Of a DNA stretch of 64,000 bases, positions 8,916 to 16,600 are shown piece after piece. Position numbers and translations under genes: made by a program. The notes beneath the pieces are model-generated. The model worked only from the letters and a program-made list of their open reading frames with translations, ran no database searches and was not told where the DNA came from. Positions within the stretch are counted from its first letter, which is position 1. Each line of letters starts with the position of its first letter. This DNA is from Asanoa ferruginea (GTDB taxonomy: Bacteria; Actinomycetota; Actinomycetes; Mycobacteriales; Micromonosporaceae), in the NCBI RefSeq assembly GCF_003387075.1, contig NZ_QUMQ01000001.1:2170001-2234000 (forward strand), in the 5' to 3' direction.

Positions 8916-9905
8916 ATGAACAAAACCGCCGCCCGCGCCTTCGCATCCGTCTCCATCCTCGGACTGCTCACCGCGGTCGTGGCGACGGTCATCGGACACA
9001 TCGGACTCGGACCGGGGTACGACCCACTCAAGCTGACCATCAGCGACTACGCGCTGTCGAACCGGGGCGTGACGATCGAGATCGCCATGGTCGCTCTGGC
9101 ACTCGGGGCGCCGGCCCTGCTCGCCGGGCTCCGCGCGGTCGGGGTGGCCATTCGTGGGCTGCCGGCCGTACTCCTGTCGATCTGGTCCGTTGGCCTGCTC
9201 GTTGCCGCGATCATCCCGACCGACCCGCCGGAGGTGACCACGATGTCGACCGCGGCGCTGGTTCACCGCTACACATCGGTGGCCGCGTTCGTCGCCCTGC
9301 CGATCGCCGCCGCGGTGATCGCCAGCCGGTTCCCTGGGATGGGCCGCCGGATGGTTTCCGCCGTTCGCCGGCTCTGCGTCGGGTGCGCGTTGGGCGTGGC
9401 CGTGCTCTGGTACGTCGCGTTCCCCGGCGGCCGGGTGATGATGGGCCTGGTCGAGCGCAGCCTGGTCAGCGTCGAGATCGCCATCCTGATGGTGCTCTCG
9501 TTCGGCATCCTCCGCGCCGCCCGCGCCGCCCGCGCCGCCCAGCCAGCCACCCGCGAGCCGATCACCCCCATGCCCGAGACCGCCACCGCTACCGCCGGCC
9601 GGACTGCCGCTACGACCACGACCGTCATCGCAGGCCGGGCCGCCACCACCACCACGACCTCAACCGCGATGCGGTCGGGCACCACCACGAGCGGCGACCG
9701 CGGCCGGACTGCCGCTAGGACCACGACCGCCGCCGGCCGGACCGGCGCCACCAGCACGACCGCCGCCTCCTCCGGGCGGACCGGCGCCACCGACTGGGCC
9801 ACCGCGGACCGCGCCGGCGCCGCCGCGGACGGTCAGCGGCGTTCCGACCGGGACCTGGTCGGGGCGGTTAGCGGTGCCGCACAGCGGGGTAGTCGGGACG
9901 CATGA
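8916..9905 (+). CDS. DUF998-like integral membrane protein with low-complexity C-terminal tail
   Basis: 329 aa. Residues 1-205 hold six hydrophobic segments and the pattern of DUF998 proteins (an early GPGYDPLKLTISDYALSNRG loop between helices 1 and 2). From about residue 206 the protein turns into a Thr/Ala/Arg-rich tail with no recognisable fold, encoded by degenerate repeats such as GGCCGGACTGCCGCTA at 9598 and 9703. The function of DUF998 proteins is not established. The stop overlaps the next gene by ATGA. The tail may be a genuine disordered extension or a recent read-through after a lost stop. Confidence 0.75.
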   Translation: MNKTAARAFASVSILGLLTAVVATVIGHIGLGPGYDPLKLTISDYALSNRGVTIEIAMVALALGAPALLAGLRAVGVAIRGLPAVLLSIWSVGLLVAAIIPTDPPEVTTMSTAALVHRYTSVAAFVALPIAAAVIASRFPGMGRRMVSAVRRLCVGCALGVAVLWYVAFPGGRVMMGLVERSLVSVEIAILMVLSFGILRAARAARAAQPATREPITPMPETATATAGRTAATTTTVIAGRAATTTTTSTAMRSGTTTSGDRGRTAARTTTAAGRTGATSTTAASSGRTGATDWATADRAGAAADGQRRSDRDLVGAVSGAAQRGSRDA

Positions 9906-10090
9906 CCGACGACCGCAGCAAGTCCCGTGCCGAGCACCCGCTTCCCGAAGAAGAAGCGGTAGGCAGCGACGACTTCCAGGAACAAGCGGAAGCGATCCTG
10001 CTGGAATCGGACATTCGGGAGGAAGAGCCCGAGGCCAGCGCGGAAGAGGTCCTCGAGCACCGGCTCCCCGACGACGAGGAAGACAAATAG
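9902..10090 (+). CDS. Small acidic conserved actinobacterial protein
   Basis: 62 aa, strongly acidic (Glu/Asp about 40 percent) and probably disordered or a single helix. The core FQEQAEAILLESDIREEE resembles a short motif (AEAILEESExRT type) that I recall from small uncharacterised actinobacterial proteins, which argues that it is real. It starts within the ATGA overlap with the membrane-protein gene and is followed by a strong terminator. Function unknown. Confidence 0.65.
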   Translation: MTDDRSKSRAEHPLPEEEAVGSDDFQEQAEAILLESDIREEEPEASAEEVLEHRLPDDEEDK

Positions 10091-10100
10091 CAAGAGAAAG

Positions 10101-10137
10101 AAGATCCCGGCACCCGCCAGAGGGGCGCCGGGATCTT
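10101..10137. terminator. Bidirectional terminator hairpin
   Basis: Perfect 11-bp arms AAGATCCCGGC and GCCGGGATCTT around a 15-nt loop, placed between the convergent stops at 10090 and 10144. It can serve both strands. Confidence 0.85.
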
Positions 10138-10143
10138 CCGCGT

Positions 10144-10998
10144 TCAGGGCCGCAACGGCGCCTGAGACGCCGCCGCCCGCATCTCGTCGGGCGTGCCCGG
10201 CGGCAGCCACTCCATCCACCAGGTGGCCCCGGCCTCGGCGACCGCCGCCACGTGCAGCCGCTCCGCCGACCAGTCCGCGCGCCGCCGACGGCCGCCGACG
10301 ATCAGGTCGAAGCCCTCGATCGAACCCCGATCGGCGCGCACCCGCGAGAGGATCTCGGCCACATCGCCCGCGGAAAGCTCAGAAGCGGCGTCGGCGTAGC
10401 GGTTGGTGGCCGACCGCCGATACGGCAGGAACCCGTCATGCCGGGCGGCCCGGGTAACCGCCGCCCGCCCCGGCCACCCGCCACCGATCCAGAGCGGGAC
10501 CGACACCGGCACCGGCTGGAACAGCACGTCGTCGACCCGGAAATGCTCGCCCGCGAAGCTGAACCGCTTACCGCCGAACAGCCCGACCAGGATCTCCAGC
10601 GACTCGTCGAGCAGGCTCGCCCGGACCCGAGGATCGGACACCCCACCGAAGCGGCGGTACGCGTCGTCGTTGGGATCGCCCACCCCGAGCCCGAGCACGA
10701 CCCGCCCGCCGCTGAGTTGGTCGAGCGTGCTGACCCGGCGGGCCAGTTCCCACGGCAGGTGCCGGGCGCCGCCGGTGACGGTCGTGCCCAGGCGGACCGT
10801 GTCGGTCGCGCCGGCCATCGCGGCGAGCGCTACCCAGACGTCGGCCGTCGGGCAGTCCGGTTCGGCGTTGTAGACCAGGTAGTCCTCGAGGAACACGCCG
10901 TCCCAGCCGGCGTCTTCGGCGCGACGAGCCAACTCGGCCAACAGGCGGGGGTCGGCGCAGGCGGCGCCGCAGGGCAGTTCAAGTCCGAATGACGTCAC
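10144..10998 (-). CDS. LLM-class flavin (F420/FMN)-dependent oxidoreductase
   Basis: 284 aa with the TIM-barrel pattern of bacterial luciferase-like monooxygenases: ELARRAEDAGWDGVFLEDY near the N-terminus, VRLGTTVTGGARHLPWELAR, then LDQLSGGRVVLGLGVG and VPLWIGGGWPGRAAVTRAAR, which form the cofactor site of F420-dependent members. Substrate cannot be inferred. The GTG start overlaps the stop of the B12-binding protein gene (GTGA), so it is the third gene of a three-gene coupled operon with a sensor and a phosphatase, an unusual setting for an LLM enzyme. Confidence 0.85.
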   Translation of the reverse strand: MTSFGLELPCGAACADPRLLAELARRAEDAGWDGVFLEDYLVYNAEPDCPTADVWVALAAMAGATDTVRLGTTVTGGARHLPWELARRVSTLDQLSGGRVVLGLGVGDPNDDAYRRFGGVSDPRVRASLLDESLEILVGLFGGKRFSFAGEHFRVDDVLFQPVPVSVPLWIGGGWPGRAAVTRAARHDGFLPYRRSATNRYADAASELSAGDVAEILSRVRADRGSIEGFDLIVGGRRRRADWSAERLHVAAVAEAGATWWMEWLPPGTPDEMRAAASQAPLRP

Positions 10999-11996
10999 GC
11001 CGTCGGGCTATACCCAGAATTCGCGCGCAGGATGTTGTGGGCCCGGGGAAAGTCGCGCAGCCGCTCGGCCATCACGTCGAAGGTCAGGCCGACGGTGTGC
11101 AGCGGCACGCCCCGGCTGGCCAGCACCTCGCCCAGCCAGCTCACGAACTCGGCGAACAACGACCCGTCGTCGACGTAGACCGCCGCGGCCAGCGAGTCGA
11201 CGATGTAGCCCAGGTCGGCGACCGTCGCGTCGACCTGCGCGGGCGAATAGCGACTCAAGTCGAGCCGGTCGAGCACGAGATCGATCAGCTCGACCCGGGC
11301 CGCGAGGAGGGCCGGATATTCGGTGTCGTCGACCAGCGCAGGCGGCAAAGCCGACGGGAGGGGTGCCGAGAGAAGCGCCGACGCGGCCCGGGCGTCCCCG
11401 GCGAACGGCACACCGAGCCGCCGTGCCCAGCGCCCGTCGGAGCCGAAGCCCCGGCCGCCGACCAGCACCGGCACGTCGGTCCGCCGGCAGGCCTCGATCG
11501 CGCGAAAAGCCTGCGGCAGCCGCATCGGCAACGCGCACGCGAGCAGCACCGCCCGCGGGTCGTGCCGGTGCAGGTAGGAGACCAGATGCGCCGACGGCAC
11601 GCTGGCACCGAGGAAGGTCACGTCCCAGCCGTCGAGCCGAAGCACCTCGGCCACCAGCCGCGGCGGCAACGCGTGCCACTCGCCGTCGAGACAGGCGACC
11701 ACGATCCGCGAACGGGTCGGCCGGGGCCGCACGGTCGCGCCCACCGCCGCCACGACCCGCTCGCTGATGTGGGTCGCGGCGTGCTCCTGGGCGACGCTCC
11801 ACTCGTTGCGCTGCCACCACTCGCCGACCTGCGCCTGCGCGGGCGCGACCAGGGAGAGCAGCACGGTGTCGGCCGGTACGCCGCCGTCGAGCAACGCGAG
11901 AGCCAGGTCGATCGCCCCGTTCTCGTCGGCCTCGTCGAGACAACGCAGGTAGGCCGGGTAGACGCTCCCGACCGTCTGCGCGAGCACGGCGGTCAC
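10995..11996 (-). CDS. B12-binding protein with CarH-type photosensor motif, no DNA-binding domain
   Basis: 333 aa. Residues 20-90 form a helical cap with an exact W-x9-EH motif (W61, E71, H72), the signature of adenosylcobalamin photoreceptors of the CarH family. Residues 95-200 are a Rossmann-like B12-binding domain with E106-x-H108 in the cobalt-ligand loop (in place of DxHxxG), S132 and the GG pair at 180-181. Unlike CarH or LitR there is no N-terminal MerR helix-turn-helix; instead a helical domain of about 120 residues follows the cobalamin domain. It overlaps the SpoIIE-phosphatase gene and the LLM gene by GTGA, which suggests that it passes a light or cobalamin signal to the phosphatase. 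That link is inference. Confidence 0.8.
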   Translation of the reverse strand: MTAVLAQTVGSVYPAYLRCLDEADENGAIDLALALLDGGVPADTVLLSLVAPAQAQVGEWWQRNEWSVAQEHAATHISERVVAAVGATVRPRPTRSRIVVACLDGEWHALPPRLVAEVLRLDGWDVTFLGASVPSAHLVSYLHRHDPRAVLLACALPMRLPQAFRAIEACRRTDVPVLVGGRGFGSDGRWARRLGVPFAGDARAASALLSAPLPSALPPALVDDTEYPALLAARVELIDLVLDRLDLSRYSPAQVDATVADLGYIVDSLAAAVYVDDGSLFAEFVSWLGEVLASRGVPLHTVGLTFDVMAERLRDFPRAHNILRANSGYSPTA

Positions 11997-13684
11997 GACG
12001 GCACCGCATGGAGATGCCGGGCGGTCAAACCGGAAGGAACCGCGCGCACGGCCAGGACCGCGATGTCGTCGTGGTTGCGGCCACCGAGCCAGTCACCGAT
12101 CACCTGCTCGACCCGCTCGGCGACCGCCGGCGCCGGCATCCGCTGGCAGCCGGTGAGAGCGTCGACGAGCCGGGCCGCTCCGAACTGGTCGCCCCGGACG
12201 CCGCCGCGCGCCTCGGTCACCCCATCGCTGAACAGCACGCAGGTCTCCCCCGGCGCGAGTTGGACGGTGACCGTGGCGATCCGTGGATCGGGCACCACCC
12301 CGATCAGCATGCCGCGCAGGTCGACCGTCTCCACCGAGCCGTCGGAGCGCAGCACGATCGGCGGCAGGTGCCCGCCGCTGGCCAGGGTGAGCGACAGGCC
12401 ACCGCTGTGGGTCGAGTGGGCGCGGCCGAGCACCATGGTCGCGAATCGACCTTGTCCGTGGGAACGGCTGGTCTCCAGCACGGCATCGTTGAGCAGGCTG
12501 AGCAGCCGCGCCGGGTCAGCCTCGATGCGCCGCAGCGCCTGGATCCCCTGCCGGATCTGCCCGGTGAACACAGCGGCGTCGACGCCCTTGCCGGAGACGT
12601 CGCCGAGGTAGAACAGCGCGCCGCCGTCGGGCATCTGGTGGGCGCCGTAGAAGTCGCCGCCGATCCGCAGTGAGCTTTGCGCGGGGCGGTAGGCGGCGCC
12701 CCACTGCACGCCGCCGACGGCCGGCGGCTCGGTCGGCGCCAGGCTCGCCTGAAGCGTCTCGGCCACCTCGGCCTGGTCTCGGTAGAGCACCGCGGCGTCG
12801 AGCGCGGCACCGGCGCGGGCCGCGAAGCCGCGCAGCAGCTGCATGTCGTGCTGGTCCGGGTCGGTGTCGCGGACGACCACCAGCGCACCGGTCGCCGACG
12901 CGCTGCCGGGCAGCGACACCACCCGGGCCGACACCGCGCGGCGATCGCGGTCGCCGAGCCAGCCGGCCTCGGCGAGTTGGTCGGCGAGCCAGTCGGCCTC
13001 CGACGGTTCGTTGCCGGCCAGCGCCTGCTCGACCGCGGGCGGCAACTCGTCGCCGGTCAGCACACCGCCGTCGACCATCGCCGGGTCGGCGCCGGTGGCC
13101 CGCCACCAGCGGGCCCGGCCACGGCGCGGCGACAGCACGACAACAGCGATTTCACCCAGCGTGGGTACGGCCAGCCGGACTGCCGCCCGTGCCGCCCGGT
13201 CTTCGTGCAGCGGGTTGCCCAACTGCTGGCTCGCCGCCGCGAGGAAGCGGGCCCGGCCACGCTCGGCGAGCAGGGCGTCGGAGCGCGCGATGGCGTCGGT
13301 GACGTCTTCGACGTACCAGGCAATGCTCGTCACCCCGGCGACCGTGAGGTCGACGCGGCGGGAGCGCACCCGCCGGTCGCCGATCGTCAGGTCGCCGTCG
13401 GTCAGCGCCGGCGCGCCGCAACCGGCGAGGGTGCGGCCGACCGCGAGGCCGGGCATCAGCCGCAGCGCGGGTTCGCTGAACTCGCGGATCACGCCGGCCT
13501 GGTCGGTGACCACGACGCCCTCGCGGAAATGGTCGAGCAACGGAGCCGGCTCGGAGCCCCCGACGACCGAGGGCCGAGGGATCGCGGGCGCGTCGGGCGC
13601 CGCTGCCGCCGTGACCCGGCGGCCGCCCGACCCCGCTCCGGCGACGTCGGCGGTATTCACGTTCGTCGACAACTCCCTGATCAT
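11993..13684 (-). CDS. PAS-GAF-SpoIIE (PP2C) serine phosphatase, RsbU/RsbP-like
   Basis: 563 aa. A PAS domain at about 45-130, a GAF domain at about 135-300 and a C-terminal PP2C/SpoIIE domain at about 325-550. The metal-binding residues are present: GGDFY at 342-346, GDVSGKG at 361-367, FSDGVTEA at about 486-493 and the Asp pair HDD at 538-540. Such phosphatases dephosphorylate STAS anti-anti-sigma factors in partner-switching pathways, and a STAS gene lies divergent just upstream. No RsbW-type kinase is in the cluster. The ATG at 13684 has only a weak ribosome-binding site, so the true start could lie downstream. Confidence 0.88.
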   Translation of the reverse strand: MIRELSTNVNTADVAGAGSGGRRVTAAAAPDAPAIPRPSVVGGSEPAPLLDHFREGVVVTDQAGVIREFSEPALRLMPGLAVGRTLAGCGAPALTDGDLTIGDRRVRSRRVDLTVAGVTSIAWYVEDVTDAIARSDALLAERGRARFLAAASQQLGNPLHEDRAARAAVRLAVPTLGEIAVVVLSPRRGRARWWRATGADPAMVDGGVLTGDELPPAVEQALAGNEPSEADWLADQLAEAGWLGDRDRRAVSARVVSLPGSASATGALVVVRDTDPDQHDMQLLRGFAARAGAALDAAVLYRDQAEVAETLQASLAPTEPPAVGGVQWGAAYRPAQSSLRIGGDFYGAHQMPDGGALFYLGDVSGKGVDAAVFTGQIRQGIQALRRIEADPARLLSLLNDAVLETSRSHGQGRFATMVLGRAHSTHSGGLSLTLASGGHLPPIVLRSDGSVETVDLRGMLIGVVPDPRIATVTVQLAPGETCVLFSDGVTEARGGVRGDQFGAARLVDALTGCQRMPAPAVAERVEQVIGDWLGGRNHDDIAVLAVRAVPSGLTARHLHAVPS

Positions 13685-13808
13685 CGGCCTGGGAAACCCA
13701 CCCTACGCGCTTGCTTGCCATACGGCATGGGACGCGATCGCGGCCAGCCGGATACCCAGCGCGCCTGGCCGGGCTGGCCTAATGTGTATCCGTCGAAAGG
13801 TGGCGAAG

Positions 13809-14159
13809 GTGAGTCAGCTGACACCGCTGCGGGTCGATGTCGAAGACGGCGTCGACGGCCCAGTGGTCACCGTGCGTGGCGATCTCGACTTCCCGTGTGC
13901 CGACGTGTTGCGCATCGCGCTGGCCAGCGCGCTCGACAAAACACCGGCCCGGCTGACCCTCGACGTCGAGCGGCTGACCTTCATCGACAGCACCGGCCTG
14001 GCCGCGCTGGTCCACGCCTGGCGGCGCGGCCACGAGGCGGGCATCCCGGTCACCCTGCGGGCGGTCCCGCCCTTCCTCGCCTCGATCCTGGAGATCACCG
14101 GGATCGGCGAGCTGTTCACGCGTCCAGCCGCCGGGACAAGGGAAGCTGCCACGGCCTGA
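13809..14159 (+). CDS. STAS-domain anti-sigma factor antagonist
   Basis: 116 aa, one STAS domain. The phosphorylation site lies in RLTFIDSTGLAALVH (Ser61); GDLDFPCADVLR and GIGELF are the usual flanking elements. It would bind an anti-sigma kinase when unphosphorylated and be reset by a SpoIIE-type phosphatase, most simply the divergently encoded one. Start choice: GTG 13809 is preceded by GAAAGG; ATG 13782 and GTG 13800 are in frame upstream. The 120-bp gap to the phosphatase gene must hold both promoters. Confidence 0.88.
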   Translation: MSQLTPLRVDVEDGVDGPVVTVRGDLDFPCADVLRIALASALDKTPARLTLDVERLTFIDSTGLAALVHAWRRGHEAGIPVTLRAVPPFLASILEITGIGELFTRPAAGTREAATA

Positions 14160-14207
14160 CGACCGCGGCCGCGTTCGCCCGCAGCGAACTTGTTCGTAAT
14201 TCGCTTG

Positions 14208-14226
14208 TGAGTGAGCGGCTCACTCA
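14208..14226. promoter_or_regulatory. Palindromic operator of the TetR-type regulator
   Basis: TGAGTGAGC-G-GCTCACTCA, 9-bp perfect arms around one central base, 14 bp upstream of the TetR start. The GTGA/TCAC half-sites are typical for TetR regulators of drug exporters. It probably mediates autoregulation of the regulator-exporter operon. Confidence 0.8.
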
Positions 14227-14240
14227 GTTAGCCTTCTCCC

Positions 14241-14873
14241 GTGATGACGTCCAGCGCCACCACCGGGGGTCGGGCCCGGCCCCTTCCACCCGAAGAGCGC
14301 CGCGCCGCCCTGGTCGAGGCGACGCTGCCGCTTGTTGTCCAACACGGCACCAAGGTCACGACGAAACAGATCGCCGAGGCCGCCGGTGTCGCCGAGGGCA
14401 CGATCTTCCGCGTCTTCCCTGACAAGGAGACGCTGGTCCGCGAGGCCATCGCCACCGTCCTCGACCCGCTGCCGACCGTGGCCGCGCTCAACGCGATCGA
14501 CCTGGACCTGCCGATTCGCGAGCGGATGGTGCAGGCGGCCGAGATCATGCGCAAGCGGATGGAGACCGCCTTCGCGGTGATGTCAGCGCTGCGGATGGAC
14601 GGCCCGCAACACCACAAGCCGGAGGAGCGGCCGAGCCACCAGCCGATGCTGGACGCGATGGAGCGGCTGGTCGCACCCGACGAAGACAAGTTCCGGCTGC
14701 CGGCCCCCGAGGTCGCGCGGATGCTCCGGCTGCTCACCTTTGCCGGCACCCACCGGATCATCACCGACAACCACCCACTCACCACCGAAGAGGTCGTCTC
14801 GGTCCTCCTCGACGGCGTGCTGCGCCGCCCGGAGACCGGTGACCACGTGAGCAACCCGGGGGAAAGTTGCTGA
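14241..14873 (+). CDS. TetR-family transcriptional regulator
   Basis: 210 aa. The N-terminal helix-turn-helix is clear (VTTKQIAEAAGVAEGTIFRV, then FPDKETLVREAIA); the C-terminal ligand domain has no sequence I can link to a ligand. The exporter gene begins inside its 3' end, so it is co-transcribed with the two transporter halves and likely represses the whole unit through the palindrome at 14208-14226. Start is GTG 14241 or ATG 14244. Confidence 0.92.
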   Translation: MMTSSATTGGRARPLPPEERRAALVEATLPLVVQHGTKVTTKQIAEAAGVAEGTIFRVFPDKETLVREAIATVLDPLPTVAALNAIDLDLPIRERMVQAAEIMRKRMETAFAVMSALRMDGPQHHKPEERPSHQPMLDAMERLVAPDEDKFRLPAPEVARMLRLLTFAGTHRIITDNHPLTTEEVVSVLLDGVLRRPETGDHVSNPGESC

Positions 14874-16600
14874 TCAAACTGCTGCGGGGCTATCTGCGCC
14901 CGTACAAGAAACCACTGCTCCTGGTCGTCGTGTTCCAGTTCGTCGGGACGATGGCGTCGCTCTACCTGCCCAGCCTCAACGCCGACATCATCGACAAGGG
15001 CATCGCGGCCGGTGACACCGGCTACATCCTGCGCACCGGCGGCTGGATGCTGGCCGTGACGATCGTGCAGATGGCGTGTTCGATCGTCGCCGTCTACTTC
15101 GGTGCGCGCACCGCCATGAGCTTCGGCCGCGACGTCCGCGGCGCGATCTTCCACCGGGTCGGCATGTTCTCCGCCCGCGAGGTCAACCACTTCGGCGCAC
15201 CGTCGCTGATCACCCGCAGCACCAACGACACGCAACAGGTGCAGATGCTCGTCGTGCTGAGCTGCACCCTGCTGGTCACCGCGCCGATCACCGCGGTCGG
15301 CGGCGTGATCCTCGCGCTGCGCGAAGACGTCGGGCTGTCCTGGCTGATGCTGGTCGCCGTCCCGGTGCTGGCGATCGCGATCGGCCTGATCATCCGCCGG
15401 ATGGTGCCCACCTTCCGCAAGATGCAGACCCGCATCGACGTGGTCAACCGGGTGCTGCGCGAGCAGATCACCGGCGTCCGCGTGGTCCGCGCGTTCGTCC
15501 GCGAGCCCTACGAGACCGAGCGGTTCGGCGACGCCAACCAGCAACTGACCGCGACCGCGCTGCGGGCCGGCCGGCTGATGGCGCTGATCTTCCCGACCGT
15601 CATGCTGGTGCTCAACGTGTCGAGCGTCGGCGTGCTCTGGTTCGGCGCCAGCCGGGTCGACTCGGGCCAGATCGAGATCGGCGCGCTGACGGCGTTCCTC
15701 AACTACCTCGTACTCATCCTGATGTCGGTCATGATGGCGACCTTCATGCTGATCATGGTGCCGCGCGCGGCCGTCGCCGCCGAGCGGATCACCGAGGTGC
15801 TCGACACCGACAGCACCGTTGTGCCGGCACAGAACCCGGTTACCACCGTCAGCGAGCACGCCAGCCTGGAGTTCCGCGACGTCACGTTCCAATACCCCGG
15901 CGCCGCCTCACCCGTGCTGCGCAACATCGACCTGCACGCCGAAGCAGGCAAGACAACAGCGATCATCGGGAGTACGGGAGCCGGCAAGACAACGCTGATC
16001 TCGATGGCGCCGCGGCTGTTCGACGCCACGTCGGGCACGGTGCTGGTCGACGGTGTCGACGTTAGGCAACTCGACGAAGACCTGCTCTGGAGCAAGATCG
16101 GGTTGGTGCCGCAACGGCCCTACCTGTTCACCGGCACGATCGCCAGCAACCTGCGCTACGGCAACCCGGACGCGACCGACGAGGAGCTGTGGGCCGCGCT
16201 CGAGGTGGCCCAGGCCAAAGACTTCGTCGAGGAGATGCCCGAGCGGCTCGAAGCGCCGATCGCACAGGGCGGCACCAACGTCTCCGGCGGCCAGCGGCAA
16301 CGCCTGGCCATCGCCCGGGCGCTGGTCCGCAAGCCCGAGATCTACCTGTTCGACGACTCGTTCTCCGCGCTCGACCTCGGCACCGACGCCCGGCTGCGGG
16401 CGGCCTTGCGGCCCGTGACGGCCGACGCCGCGGTGATCGTGGTGGCACAGCGGGTCTCCACGATCATCGACGCCGACGAGATCATCGTGCTCGAAGACGG
16501 CGCCATCGTGGGCCGTGGCCGGCACGCCGAACTTCTGGAAAGCAGCCCGACGTACGCCGAGATCGTCGAGTCGCAGCTCACGGTGGGAGCCGCAGCATGA
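14867..16600 (+). CDS. ABC exporter half-transporter with degenerate ATP site
   Basis: 577 aa: six-helix membrane domain (about 1-310) and nucleotide-binding domain (about 335-570). Walker A is GSTGAGKT (about 367), the Q-loop VPQRPYLF, the signature VSGGQRQR. The catalytic positions are altered: Walker B reads YLFDDSFSALD, with Asp where the catalytic Glu is expected, and the switch motif reads AQRVST with Gln instead of His. That is the pattern of the inactive-site partner in heterodimeric exporters. It starts with TTG 14867 inside the end of the TetR gene and overlaps the second half by ATGA. Substrate unknown; multidrug or lipid export is likely. Confidence 0.92.
   Translation: MLIKLLRGYLRPYKKPLLLVVVFQFVGTMASLYLPSLNADIIDKGIAAGDTGYILRTGGWMLAVTIVQMACSIVAVYFGARTAMSFGRDVRGAIFHRVGMFSAREVNHFGAPSLITRSTNDTQQVQMLVVLSCTLLVTAPITAVGGVILALREDVGLSWLMLVAVPVLAIAIGLIIRRMVPTFRKMQTRIDVVNRVLREQITGVRVVRAFVREPYETERFGDANQQLTATALRAGRLMALIFPTVMLVLNVSSVGVLWFGASRVDSGQIEIGALTAFLNYLVLILMSVMMATFMLIMVPRAAVAAERITEVLDTDSTVVPAQNPVTTVSEHASLEFRDVTFQYPGAASPVLRNIDLHAEAGKTTAIIGSTGAGKTTLISMAPRLFDATSGTVLVDGVDVRQLDEDLLWSKIGLVPQRPYLFTGTIASNLRYGNPDATDEELWAALEVAQAKDFVEEMPERLEAPIAQGGTNVSGGQRQRLAIARALVRKPEIYLFDDSFSALDLGTDARLRAALRPVTADAAVIVVAQRVSTIIDADEIIVLEDGAIVGRGRHAELLESSPTYAEIVESQLTVGAAA

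Noticed and set aside
14228-15892. Long minus-strand frame antisense to the TetR and first exporter genes
   Set aside because: No domain or ribosome-binding site; the codons mirror the plus-strand genes.
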